A DNA stretch of 64,000 nucleotides, taken from positions 214,713 through 278,712 of the forward strand of contig PUQB01000200.1 in NCBI GenBank assembly GCA_003024785.1. Direction: 5' to 3'. The notes under the pieces are model-generated. The model was not told the DNA's origin. It saw only the letters and a program-made list of their open reading frames with translations, and ran no database searches. Shown in pieces: positions 46,769 to 59,600 of the stretch; within the stretch, counting starts at the first letter, position 1, and every line of letters begins with the position of its first letter. Both the position numbers and the translations under genes were made by a program. This stretch comes from Selaginella tamariscina (lineage: Eukaryota; Streptophyta; Lycopodiopsida; Selaginellales; Selaginellaceae).

Positions 46769-49724
46769 TTAAGAGAGCTTCTTGACATGCACTTCAGTGG
46801 TGACAATAGGCCGCTTAGCCATATACAGCTTGGCAATCCATCCTGCCAGAAACAAGCCCAACAATGTTGCTGCACTCGACCAAAACACTACTATCCACTT
46901 TGGCATTGGCTTCGGATATAACCCTGCCAAATTCCTCTTAAGTACTTGTGTATAAGATTGTGTATGTGTATCTATGTGTGTGTGTGTGTGTGGGAATATA
47001 ACATACCTTGACCGAACTTTACACAAATGAGCACCTCTACTATGCAGTTGGCAAGGGATAACCAGCAAAATGCTCCAATCTTCTTTGTAGGCTTCCTGTT
47101 GATCCATAGTTTTAACAATTTTAAGAGGTCAATCCACACACACACAGACAACTTTATATTGACAAAGAACAGAGCTGTGTGTATGTGTGTGTGTGTGAGA
47201 GAGAGAGAGAGATGCTATGTATACTAGATTCACTAACCGTTAGGTTACTAAATTTTCTCTCAAGGAAACAAGCACTAAATATACAATGTATCATTGTTGC
47301 AATAAGAAGCTATGTATGTGCCGTTTAATGCATACAAGCGAGCGTGCATGTGTGTGTGCGTGAGGGAGAGAGTTACCTGTCTTGGAGGAAATAGTTGTAC
47401 TCTCTAATTGCAGGATTAGCAATGAGCCACCAAAGAAGAAGCCTGTAGGTGTTTAACGGGTTACGAGGAGGTACCCATAAACAAAACTTGAGGAAGAACG
47501 CATTAAGCTCCACAGTAAGTACGATTACTACTAATCCCGATACTTGAAGAAAACGTAGTGGCCCTGATAACGGATTCCACTGGTCTTTATCCCAGTTTGC
47601 TGGCGTAAATTGTCCAAGCGAACGTTTCACCTTCATACACAAACATCCATATATAGCCACACACGTGTGTGTAATATGTTATCGCTCTCAAGTATGACTA
47701 CTTAACTAATTAATTTATAGATTACTATCGTGCATTTAATCTCACTGATTGAAAGTAAGACATACTGAACAGACACACCTCGTCATCGGTGCGTATTATT
47801 ACAACCATTAAGAGACTACAAGTTGTGTCAGTTACATAAACAAACATATACATATACAATACACACACACGTGTGTGTGTGTGTCGGGCATTAGTTTATT
47901 ACCTTCCCTATGATCGTAGGTTGACGGCTCAATCCAACCCATTCATAAGTCTTTCCATCAAAGTACCTGACGGTTTTCATTCCAGCCCAGATTCCTAATT
48001 TAAGTCATCATATATATATATATATATTATATATATATACATATAACACACACACACACACAGATATATATATATATATATATATAATATATAATATATA
48101 TAATATATATATATATATAATATAATATATATATTATATATATATATATCTGTGTGTGTGTGTGTGTGTGCGCGTGAGAGAGAACACTTACCAAACCAAT
48201 TACAAATTAAAACATCAAGAATCAGACTATCCCACCAGCACTCATTGAAATTTGGTAACATATGATTGAAGGTTACCTGAATTACAACACAAAATAAATT
48301 GGTTAATATGAAAGTAGATATCGGGTTCATATTTTCTAGATACACACATTGTGTGTACATGTATATGCACACACATGCACATGTAAATCATGTGCTTTAC
48401 GTTTACATATATCAAACATTGTATATTTGTGTGTATACATAATCGAACGAACCTCCATCATTTCGAAGCCGATGGAGAGCACCCATAGTATAGGTAGATT
48501 ACGAAGCATAATAGCTTTTGCCCACCAGCCCAAAACGTGTGCTATAACAAATTCATCAAACAATGTATCCTACATAAATAAAAGGTATAAAATCAATAAT
48601 AAGTGGGAAACAAAAATCATGAAATGGAGGGTCATACATAAACGTTTTTAAACCTGTTGTTTGGATTTTCCGGCGTATAAATTCTGCAATCTGTTCCATA
48701 TGATCTCTCAGGCAGCTCTGGCAAAAGACCGTATATAAGTAAGTTTCTAACCATGTATGTATACGGAAATATATACGTGTATATATGAGCTTACCGATCC
48801 CCAAGTCGGGATGTATGAACTTCAGAAATTGTCGGGCATCGTCTCGTTTCTGTTTTAAAATAAGTAAACAAATAAGACTCATTAAATAGATAAGATTTGA
48901 TGTGTGCGTATTCGTATACTAAAGTTTGAAAGACTAAGTTACCTGAAACAAGAGGAAGGTAAGAAACACAAGATAAACTACTGCAACCCCATGGATTAAT
49001 CGCCAGAATGCAGGATGTGGTCTTATCAAAATTCTGCATAAAAGATAGGAAATAATCAATAGTCTTATCCATGTAAAACTTATTATATATACATCATATA
49101 TAACAAGCGTGTTAAAAGGAAAGTAACGTAACTTACGTCCGAGGTGCTTGAAGCAAGCAGTATCCTAGAAACACTGCAATCACAGCCCATATTCCCTGGA
49201 CATTTATTGACTAGTTAGCTGTGTGTGTGTGTGTGTGTGGTGTGAACGTGTGATATATAACAAAACTAAACATTTAAGGTAAGTGTGTGAGTGTGTGATA
49301 TGTTATGCAATATATGGTATATATAATACAGCAACAAACTTACAGAAACAGAACTGAGTAAGTAAAACAGATATTATTCAACACACACCTGTTAGATGTG
49401 TGTGTGTATGTGTGTGCAAATGCACAAGCATGAGACATGTGTGTGTATCTGTGTGTAAAAACGCACAAGCCCACCTTGTAGCATTTACAACTGCATTTTC
49501 CTCCGTAATCTCTGGTTGCAGTGCACCACTCGCCCAACTAAAATTCAAGTGAAAAAATTCGTGATAGAAAAATACAGAGACATAACTTACATGAGGAGGC
49601 AAACACCAAGGAGAAGAACAGATATAGTGCGGGGATGATACGCCCAGGCAGTCCAGGGATCGAGATCGGTGACCTCCATAGTCGGAGCTGAATCTGAATT
49701 TATTTGCTTCATCTTCGTCTTCAT
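46769..49724 (-). CDS. PSS1: Phosphatidylserine synthase, base-exchange type (PSS1-like)
   Basis: Twelve exons read leftwards, approximately 49591-49724, 49480-49546, 49137-49198, 48945-49033, 48795-48852, 48653-48720, 48453-48570, 48190-48277, 47904-47994, 47377-47632, 47007-47098 and 46769-46925. Marker motifs in order are [150 protein letters not shown] and [19 protein letters not shown]. It ends in a membrane helix and a Lys-rich tail. This is the family that swaps the head group of an existing phospholipid for serine in the ER membrane. All expected blocks are present in order, so the gene looks intact. An upstream ORF overlaps the start codon. Confidence 0.94.
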
Positions 49725-49768
49725 CGCCCTTTCTCGTTCAGCGCCTCCACCATCGCCCTCTCCTCCAT
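49721..49768 (-). promoter_or_regulatory. Upstream ORF overlapping the PSS1 start
   Basis: A 16-codon reading frame (ATG at 49768) ends with a TGA that overlaps the main start codon in the arrangement ATGA (49724-49721). Its product would be [15 protein letters not shown]. If the leader contains this ATG, PSS1 translation would depend on leaky scanning or reinitiation. Confidence 0.6.
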
Positions 49769-49769
49769 T

Positions 49770-50445
49770 GTCCCAAGAAACCTAAAATATTCTAAACAGA
49801 AGAGTTTAATCGGTTAATTAAGTTAACTAAATGCGAATATCCTTTTGGGTGTCGCCACCTGGCCCTTCTTATGTATAACACGTACACATTTACGTAATAC
49901 ACAGCCCCACGTTGGACCCAACCGTGCGCTAGTTGTCTCCACAGTCACTGTGGGGACCACTATTCAAGGGAAAAAAGTCATATGACATACGGTATATCAT
50001 TGTTTAATTTATTAATTTAATGTCATTTAACATTTATACTTAGTCGCAAGTAGATGCGAATCCAATTTTTAAAATGATTATGTAAATGTTTATCCTGAAA
50101 TTACATTAAAATACACTAATTTAGATAATTAATGCACCTTTAAATTAATCCTTATTCTATGAACATTTGCATTTTTAATATGGATACATTCAACTTGATA
50201 ATGAATACTTAACTTTTATATTTTAGGTTTACTAATAATTGTTACATTAGTGGACACAATTGCACAACTGTATGATAATACTATGGATATAGATTGCTTC
50301 TTCATAAGTAGTGTCCTTTTGTGTTCTCTTACAACTTATGTTCAATAATCTTTATTATGGGTTCATAAGATTTATATGCAATTGACTCCAACAATAATAA
50401 CATCAGGTTACACATGCACAAGCTCCATCCTCAAGATCCAAAGAA
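49770..50445. other. Intergenic DNA upstream of PSS1
   Basis: AT-rich sequence between the PSS1 leader and the retrotransposon gag. The first 150 bp presumably hold the PSS1 promoter. Nothing else is recognised. Confidence 0.5.
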
Positions 50446-53400
50446 AAAGTAAGCATCCCTACCAAGTTTAATGGGTTGCTATTGGTTTTTTGGGAATTCA
50501 AAACTCATTATGATGATGTAGCCACAAAGGTATGAAACAAATATTGCTAAAGTTGGGTTGATTGGCTCTTTCTTGGCTAGGCCAACTATCTCCTGATTGT
50601 GGCACTTCTAAAAATGAATGATCTCGTGCTGCACAATTTCATAAATTTTGAGAGGATTTTTTCTGCCATGTTTAATGACACCGACCGAGAACAATTATGC
50701 AATCGAAAAGCTTTACCGATTACACCAAGGTGATAAGTTAACATTCACTTATGTGGCAGAATTTCAAATCTTAACAATAAATATCCAATGGGATGACAAC
50801 ATACTCAAGGAGCAATTTCGACACGGGCTTTGAAATGATGTCAAAGACCCCTTGGTATGTCACACCTTCGAGATAACATACCATAACATTGGTGAATCCA
50901 CACATAAGAAGTCTTGTCAGAGTACATATTCCATTAGTCCAAATGTGAGACTCATCTCTAGCCTCCTCCTTCACGTCAAGTTAAGACCTACACTCGCAGT
51001 TAAACAGTTGTCCTTATTCAATTGTGGGCTTATGACTAACATGTTAACTTTATTATATTTATGAGGGTTCACAAGGAAAAGGATTCTAGAGTTAGCATAC
51101 CAGATAACTCTTGAATTTAAAGGGGCTATGACAAGATAGATAGCCTACATTTTGGAAAATAGTGTCATTAGACTAGATGATAAACAATATAACGTATGAG
51201 ACACATCTTCTGGAGGTTGTCTCATGAACTTAATGCCAAAGGGTTGGATATTTTAACAAGCAAGTGTGTTTGTGGTCATATCAAGGTGTTAAACATTTGG
51301 TATTTGCTCAAGGAAGGTTAGGTCTTGTAGCTGGGTATGCTTGGTTAGGGGACATTTCTCCTTGGAATTCAGGGGTTGAACAACCTAAGCTCGTTAGTTA
51401 GTAAGACACCTTTCTTGAGGCACTTGTAAAGTTGTGTACTTAAGGTTATCCAAACCTAGCCTTAGCAAAACACTCGTGTTCTTACTAAGTACTAGCCCTA
51501 GGTCTAAGGCATGATTTTCATTATTAAGTTCCAAAGGGGTTATGGAGTTTGCATTTAAGAGCCATCATGGGAGATAATGTCTTCCAAATGAGGTTGATTC
51601 CTCAAGGGATAAGGGACAATGCATTTGGGTTATCCTCTTGAGTTTGGAAGATAGTCATTTTAAGGGATTTAGGGCAGGACTCTAAATCTTGTGTTTATTT
51701 GGGCATTTAAGTTAGACTCTTAAAGTTGTTAGTGTTGCTCACACAAAGTGTTTACGCCAAATGGGAGCACTGGTGAAAGCAAGTTTCAACATCTCGAAAG
51801 CCCATGTTGACCTTGGTCATCAATTGGAAAGGTGTGTCTTTGGCCATTAGTTTGGTGAGAGGCAGTGCAATATTGAAGAAGCCTTTGATGCATCAATATA
51901 AATTGCCAAAATCGAGGAAACATGTATTTCTCGAACACACATCAGACATTCCCAATCAATGATAATATGGACTTTTGTAGGATTCATCCCTACCCCTGAG
52001 GTGGAAAAGTAGCCAACAAACTAAACAATGAGTTGGTAAAAAGAACTCTCCAACTTAGCGAATAACCCATGCTCTTAGAGCTGTTGAAGGACCACATGCT
52101 AGATGTGCTCCTCATGTATCTTAGAGAAAATAAGGATGTCATTTGTGTCAACTAGATCCAATGTCCATCTCCGATGCTATATTTATAGTTGTCCATTGCA
52201 ATAAACACTTGCGGCAGCGAGTAGAGTTTTTCCCTCATCCCATCGCACAAAGGAGTCGACCACCACATTGAATACATCCACCTCATCACCTAAGCCTACA
52301 CCAATGGAGGCTGACACTATTTAATGCAGCCGACTACCAACAATTGAGCAACAACGACGAATTAATAATAATTTTATTGTTATTGTAGAGATTCAAAGCA
52401 CAACCTAGAGAGTTGTCTACATCATCCTAGTCGACAAGCATGTCCATCCCAACCTCAAGCTTATGCAATGTTTGTTAGTGAGGTGTCGAGAAATGATGAT
52501 CTCCATGCAGAATAGGAATCGCCTGTCTAGATAACCCTCTCCACTTCATTTAGGTTCTATTTTGTCCACACATATATGCAACATTTCCACATCACTGTGC
52601 AAGTCCAAGCCCCCTATGCAAGGTATTGGTAAATAGTGGAGTAAACGCCAACTTTATGGACCAACAATTTGTAGCTTCGCACAAGGTTTTCCTATGACCT
52701 GTCCTGGTTCAAGGATCAATTGAACTAATTAAACCCATCAGCTCGAGCATTGTCGCCCAAGAGTCTGAATTTTTGGATGTCGCAACATTCTTGTCCTAAT
52801 GTAATATCTCATTCAACATCATGTCATCACTAATTCTTGGACTTACTTGGTTTGAGTTGGTGAATCTGCAAATTGATTGGAGAACCTGCACCATTGGAAT
52901 GTTCACATGTTCACTACTCCACACCTTGTTTATTGTGGATGTCCATTCGTGAGTCTGGCCACATGTTAGTATTTTGTATATTACTCTACAATAATTCAAG
53001 GACAACAGACATCGAGATCCATTTCTTGCCTTTGCAGCTGTTTTCCATTCATTTACAATCGGTACAACAATTACCTCTTCTATATCCACAGCGGTACCTT
53101 CCCAATATGTTGATTTGTTGATGTTTTCAACAAAAAATATGACTATCCAATCAATCTGGTGAAAGGAAAATCACCACCATCAAGCCTAATTTATGAATTA
53201 TCACCAAAAGAACTAGAAACACTTATGAAGTATAGTAATAAGGTTCATTTGAAACTCTCGCTCTCCAACTTGTGCCATGTGTTCAAAAAAGATTGTAGTT
53301 TATGCCTCGTTGCTGACTACCAAGGTCTTTACAAAATTACCATGCCTAATCAATATTTACTTTTGCTTGTTTCTAATATGTTAGAATGATTATCCGGGGC

Positions 53401-54134
53401 ATGACATTTCATGAAGGTCAACTTGTGGGGAGCGTACAACTTGGTCCACATTCGATAAGGTGATCAATGAAAGACAATGTTCTACACTCGATATAGACAT
53501 TTTGACTACGCATCAATGCCATTTGGATGAGGTAAATAACCACAAATAGATCAAGGAAGTCCCAAAAACATCATTAGTTATGTGTTGAAAACGACCGATG
53601 CATTCATTAAGAGTTATGTCTTGACGACACAAACTACAGCTTGCATCTGTAGAAGAACAAAGAGCTCAATTATGAAGCCAAAAATTCTCACTACACATAC
53701 TCTACTTAATATATACGACAAAGCCTCTCCTTTATTTTTCTATTTTGTAAAGTAGGAATATATAAGCCTCTAAACCCTTAGAGTAACCCTAGGGTTAGGT
53801 TAACTTTACACACATAATTCATCAATTTAAAACATTAATTTTTAAAAAGTAAGTGTTATCTTTACTTAGACTTTCTTGAAGTAACTAACCGGGCCTATCC
53901 CTAAAAACCTAAGTGCATTAAGTGAGATTGTTTCTTACTATATTTAAGACTTGTCAACATAATTTAATAAATAGTCACAATCAATATTTAAAGTAAAGAG
54001 GAGTCATAATAAGAATTATAACATTATGTTTAAACTAAATTCTTAACTCAATTATTATCTTTAACTTGTAAGTTTATTTTTAAGTTCGACCTTTCCTCTT
54101 GAAATTAGGATAATTGTAGATTTAGGATGTAACA
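50446..54134 (+). mobile_element. Decayed Ty3/gypsy retrotransposon with a nested insertion
   Basis: The plus strand holds, in order: gag N-terminal coding (50446-50860, including LYRLHQGDKLTFTYVAEF and ILKEQFRHGL), a nested foreign block (50855-52178), gag C-terminal coding with a ruined zinc knuckle (52178-52430), protease (about 52620-52960), reverse transcriptase (53159-53560, including YELSPKELETL, LVADYQGLYKITMPNQY and YASMPFG), a trace of RNase H, then the end of an LTR (53760-54134, ending TGTAACA). Stops and frameshifts are frequent. The protease active-site Asp is Asn (VNSG). Integrase and most of RNase H are missing. The element cannot be autonomous. Confidence 0.85.
50855..52190 (-). 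mobile_element. Nested Ty3/gypsy fragment: RT C-terminus joined to LTR
   Basis: On the minus strand, 52190-51765 encodes the C-terminal half of a Ty3-type reverse transcriptase (DILIFSK-HEEHI, GVGMNPTKVHIIIDWEC, AFEMLKLAFTSAPI). At 51760 it runs directly into about 900 bp matching the GC-rich LTR-like block at 43150-44260. RNase H and integrase are absent between them. The host element's gag resumes beyond the block at about 52178, so this fragment lies inside gag. Confidence 0.75.
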
Positions 54135-54620
54135 AAATTTAGGATGATTGTTGAGAGGGTGTTCGTGATCACACCTAAATAAACTTATTATATAAGATTT
54201 TTCTTGTTGAAAAGGTTTTAAAAATTGTTGAAATTTACTAAAAACATGTAAAACCTAATTGTTTTATTCTATATAGAAATATTATTAAATTATTAAAGAA
54301 AAGTTTTAACATGTGTTTTAATCTCTTATAACATGTTAATTTATTATAAATCAATGGTTCAGATTTAACTAAGGTAAGAAGAACAAAAATATTACTTAAA
54401 AGAATAGTAAATCCATGATATTCAATAGAAAACATAGAACAAAACATATATATATATATATACATACACATATGCATGTGTATAAATTTTTTTTATCTAA
54501 TAATATATACAAAGCACTATATATCTAAACATATATGCATAAGAAATATAATTTACAATAAAGTAAAATGTTAATTTTATAAATTATTTATAAATATTAA
54601 AAAACTAGTGAAGAATACAG

Positions 54621-54653
<33 letters not shown>

Positions 54654-54763
54654 ACACACAAGCATAATTAAATTTACTTTTATATATAATTAAAGTAACA
54701 TATGAAAAATGAAAGCTCTATTTTATAACAAATGTTAAGTAGCCCTAAACATTTTGTTAGACT
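54135..54763. other. AT-rich region upstream of the SDR gene
   Basis: AT-rich sequence with a (CA)n tract at about 54619-54650. It presumably holds the promoter of the downstream SDR gene. No other feature is seen. Confidence 0.5.
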
Positions 54764-55083
54764 ATGGAGTCCCCATTTAATAGTGATGCGCTGAAGGGGA
54801 AGGTAGCCTTGATTACAGGTGGCGGATCCGGATTGGGATTTGAAATCGCTACACAATTCGGGAAGCATGGCGCTCTCCTCTCTCTCATGGGCCGCAGAAA
54901 TCAGGTCCTTCAATCAGCTCTTGCCACGCTCTCTTCCCAAGGAATCCAGGTGCGTGCGTGTGTATGTGTATGTGTACGTAGATGTTTTAATTTAATTCAT
55001 CAAACCCATATAATTTTTTGGTTTTGATAATCCTCATAAGTATGATGAAATGGCAAACATACACTCGTGGATATATATATATA

Positions 55084-55146
<63 letters not shown>

Positions 55147-55303
55147 GCATGGTTTTTTAAGTAATATGTTGTTGCATTTCTTTAATGATGTATATATTAA
55201 CCATGGTTACGATGTATATGCGTATAGAGTATGTCTGTGGCGCCAGATACTATGTATGTGCGTGTTATATTTATTTACATGGCATGTTAATTTGGACCCG
55301 TTG

Positions 55304-55338
<35 letters not shown>

Positions 55339-55720
55339 GACACACACAACACACACATGTATGTAGGCAATTGCTGTTCAAGGAGATGTGAGAAAGGAAG
55401 AGGATGCAGAAATAGCGATTAAGCAAACAATAAGCAAATTTGGTAAACTTGATATTCTAATTAATGGAGCGGCCGGAAACTTTCTTGCACTTGCTGAAGA
55501 TTTATCTGTTAATGCTTTCAGAACAGGTAATACATTAGCTTATGATTTTTGTTGTATACATGAATATTAATGTTTTAATGATTGTATGTGACATTATTTA
55601 TATTAATCAATAATAACATATATTTCATATACTTTTCTATATATTTCCTGTATACAGCACACACATAATCAGGCTAACTAATCATTAATTAAACATTTCT
55701 CTCTCTCTTATATATATATG

Positions 55721-55754
<34 letters not shown>

Positions 55755-56424
55755 CAGTTTTGGAGATTGACACAGTGGGCACGTATAATATGAGCCGCAA
55801 GGCTATGCATTACTTAAAGCGTAGTGAAGGAAAGGAAGGTGGTGTTATAATAAACATAAGTGCAACTTTACAGTACACCGCAGCGTGGTTTCAAACACAC
55901 GTTGTTACTGCTAAGGTATTATATGATAATATTACAATATATTTCATTATATTCTATGCTATTACATTATGTATTTTACTTAATATATACTGTATCCTAT
56001 CTGATAGTTGTTAATAGCATATATGTTTATAAGATACCTCTCATATATATATATATATATATATAAATGTGATTATTTTAAAGGCTGGGATTGATAGTAT
56101 GACACGGACTTTGGCGCTTGAATGGGGGATTGATCATGGTATTAGAGTTAATGGGATTGCACCGGGACCGATTAAGGACACACCTGGGATGGATAAACTG
56201 GCCCCCGAAGAGCTGAATGCTCAAGACGCACCTCCATTTGGGGAAAAGTGGGATATTGCAATGGCAGCTCTTTATCTCGCTTCACATGCAGGTGCGTGCG
56301 TGTGTATATGTGTATATGTGTTTATATGTATTATCATGTGTATATTTAAGTATGTTTGTGTGTGTGTGTGTCTTGAATACAATGTATATGTATTATGTTT
56401 GGATATATAGAGTGCCTGTCTCTG

Positions 56425-56456
<32 letters not shown>

Positions 56457-56691
56457 GCACACGTAGTATCCTTATGATTTTGTTTGGATCCGTGTATAGT
56501 TTAGACATTGTAATATACTTTTGTTAACATATACTTAACCATGGTTGCCAGGTAAATACGTTAATGGGGCTATTATTCCGGTTGATGGTGGGGCATGGTT
56601 TTTCCGACCTCCACATTTCCCTAAAGAACTTGTACAGTCTGTGTCACGGCAAGTGGAGAAAAGATCGCGAGAGATTAAGAGCAAATTATAA
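54764..56691 (+). CDS. Peroxisomal short-chain dehydrogenase (2,4-dienoyl-CoA reductase-like, SDRB type)
   Basis: Five exons (54764-54949, 55367-55526, 55758-55915, 56084-56291, 56552-56691) give 284 codons, the usual family length. The Rossmann glycine motif is ALITGGGSGLGFEIATQFG, followed by MGRRNQVL, the NGAAGNFLA segment (NxAAGNF of dienoyl-CoA reductases) and IINISATLQYTAAWFQTHVVTAKAG. The catalytic region has no Tyr-x3-Lys but keeps the lysine, as usual in this subfamily. GIAPGPI and PVDGG follow. The protein ends in SKL, a peroxisomal targeting signal type 1. The family reduces 2,4-dienoyl-CoA with NADPH during beta-oxidation of unsaturated fatty acids. All introns are GT-AG; introns 1 and 4 begin GTGCGTGCGTGT. 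Confidence 0.95.
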
Positions 56692-59600
56692 GTGATTAAG
56701 AATATATAATAAAACTTATGCTGTATTTGTAAACTTTATGTATATGAAATTTGTTTATAATGTTTAATTTTTAAATAAAATTTAGACTGTGAGAGCTTGG
56801 GAATACAAAAATGTGCATATCCATTAGCCCCTGGTTATACATAGGAGTGGGTGGTTTAGATTAAAAGCCGATGGCTATTAAAGTTTCACTACTAATAAAA
56901 TATGGCATTATAGCCTTACAGCTAGATTGGTATTGTAGATGTACACATGGACTCTATGTTATCCCTCGTATGTAATCCCATATGTAAGGTTGTTAGGGTT
57001 CTATGGGAGATGGACCCTGATTTAAAGGAATAGCATGAGGGTTCTCTGGTAGGCGGCATAATTTGTTCTTGACTTAGTTGCATGATCTCATTGATCACAT
57101 ACACAATCTCTAAAGAATTGAATTGAATGTCATGGTAAAACTTTATAAACTTGGGGTCTTATTTGCCATAACACTTGATATGGTCTTTTGTTCTGAATAA
57201 GGAGACTCTTGACCAAATTATGTATCATAAATTTGAAAAAATGAACCACCACTAACTCATCCACTTTATATATTTCACATGTGGATGATGATGAGAGTTA
57301 TAATATCGTTATTATCCCATTTATACATGGCCTAAGTGTTTTGTAAACTCTACTCAAACTAATAAAAAAATACTCATCAAATACTGCCTTTCTTCAGCAC
57401 CATTGCTGGACCTTAGGACTTAGTATTAGCAACTTGTGACAAGCGTGAAAGTAAACCTAACTTTGTCAGTAACACTGGGTCACGACCGTATAAGAACTAT
57501 ATGGTGAAGTACCAATAGAATTGTGCACTCCAGTGACATAAACATATTGGAGAGACAATAAATAATCATCTTAATCAGAATATTAAAACTTTATGTACTT
57601 CACGATCATTCCCTTTAAATCCTGACGACCATATGTTTAAGGATGATAAGCACTTATGAAAAGTGTGACATATCCCTAGTCGAGATGTCAAGACATGAAA
57701 TGCCTTAACCATAAACACAGAACCATTATTTGAGAGAATTTACTCTGGATAAGAATGCTGAAACACTATATAATTAAGGAGAAAATAACTAATGGTAAAA
57801 GTAATTGCACTAAACTTCCACCTAATCAGTCAGATAGTTATAAGCAATAATAATGTATTTGTTGTCAATTATGGAATTCTTTTATTAATAAAGTAAAAAT
57901 ACAATATATTTGGAAAAGTTGATTATGGAAAAGGCCCCATCAAATCAATGCCATTAACTCAAACAGACGGAATATTGCGGCTTGGCACTACACACAACTA
58001 TGCACATACCGGATCACATCTCCTTATAACTCTAGCAATAGAAAGATCTTCATAGCTTCTCAATTACATGACAATCCATATACTTGCTGAGGACAGGAGA
58101 GTCATGGTAAGCATAGAATAAAAATTAAAGGCATCACCAACTGCAAATGTTCATATATATCAGTCTCAACAACAAAATGACCATAACATGATCACTTTTC
58201 AGCAATGTCTGAAAACCATGCTAAAGCTTTTCAAAACCCCAAATCGCTGCTAGATACTTCTTTTTATCATGGAATAGTTACCTTTGCTAATTGCAACGTA
58301 CATTTGATGATGCTGACCATGCACACTTGTACTCTCTTTACATTAGCATGCCCATAAGACCAATGTCAGAAGCATCCACATGCAAAATAAAGGGATGAGT
58401 GTAATCAAATATGCAAAAACTGAAGGAGTCATCAACAACTCCTAAGATTTGCAAACCCATGCTCACAATCCTTATACCAAACAAGAGTTTGACGTTGACG
58501 ACTTCAGTAACACCCTTCAGAATTACGATAAGTTTGTCAAGATCAATTTACAAACCTTTGTAGGAAATGTAAAAATAAGTGGTATCTTTGGATCTAAACT
58601 CCCACTTAAATCACTTTAGCTTCCAGCTTAAGATTCAAGCACTACCCGCAAAGATTCAAACTTAAGCTCACGATCGTGCACAATGAAACTATGTCAGTTT
58701 CATACATGAATAAGCATGAGTGTGTCCATTGCCATAAAGAATAAAGATTAGTTCTATCACACGACATAAATGAAGACAACAATATGTATCAACAGACTAA
58801 GAAATAAAAGATAAATTCGAGCATGTATTAACTAATGCTGCAAGGAAAACATAACGTGTTGTGTATTAAATTGAGCTTAAAAAGTAAAGATATGATGAAT
58901 TGGTGTCGAATGACCCCTTGATGATATTCAATCACCAATAATATTCACACGAGGACCTTTCTATACTCGTGCAATTCTTCGTTTCCTGAAAGATCCACTG
59001 CATCAAAACCTTCTACTGTAACAACACTAACTAGACGTTGTTGACGCTAATGCCTCCATCTTGAAATGAAGGATGCCAATTGAAGAAACATCAATAATGC
59101 CAATACATGTGTCCAATCTTATTACAACATGCAACAACGAACTACACATCCACTGTCCTAACCTTGTCTTGGTACACATGCAGCAACAACATCAACCTCC
59201 ATCAGAGTAGGATCATCCCAACATGAAATGAAACTAAAGCACGCAAAGCTGCAAATTAGAGAGGCGATAGTAACATCAAGGGTCATGAGAACTAATGCAT
59301 GCACAAGTTCCACAAGGTCTGGAACGAAGTATTAGCCACAACATGCATAACTTGATCCACTCCAACAGCTAAGCTTTGCACAAAGCAAAAGACTTCAAAA
59401 GTGAACATTAAATTGCATCACCATTACATATGGCTCCTGACAAATATAATGTAATTGCTGAAAAGCATCATCATAATCATTAACATGCTCAAATGCATGT
59501 TTGAAGACCACTGAAAGACTACTCCAATCCACACAATTTGCTACGTCTAAACCATTATTCATTGCAATATCGTCCTTGAAACAAGTAGGAAACTTGAGCA

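Noticed and set aside
52796..53121. ORFs on both strands around 52.8-53.1 kb as new genes.
   Set aside because: The plus strand in this stretch reads as the protease-to-RT part of the decayed Ty3 element. The minus frame is its shadow.
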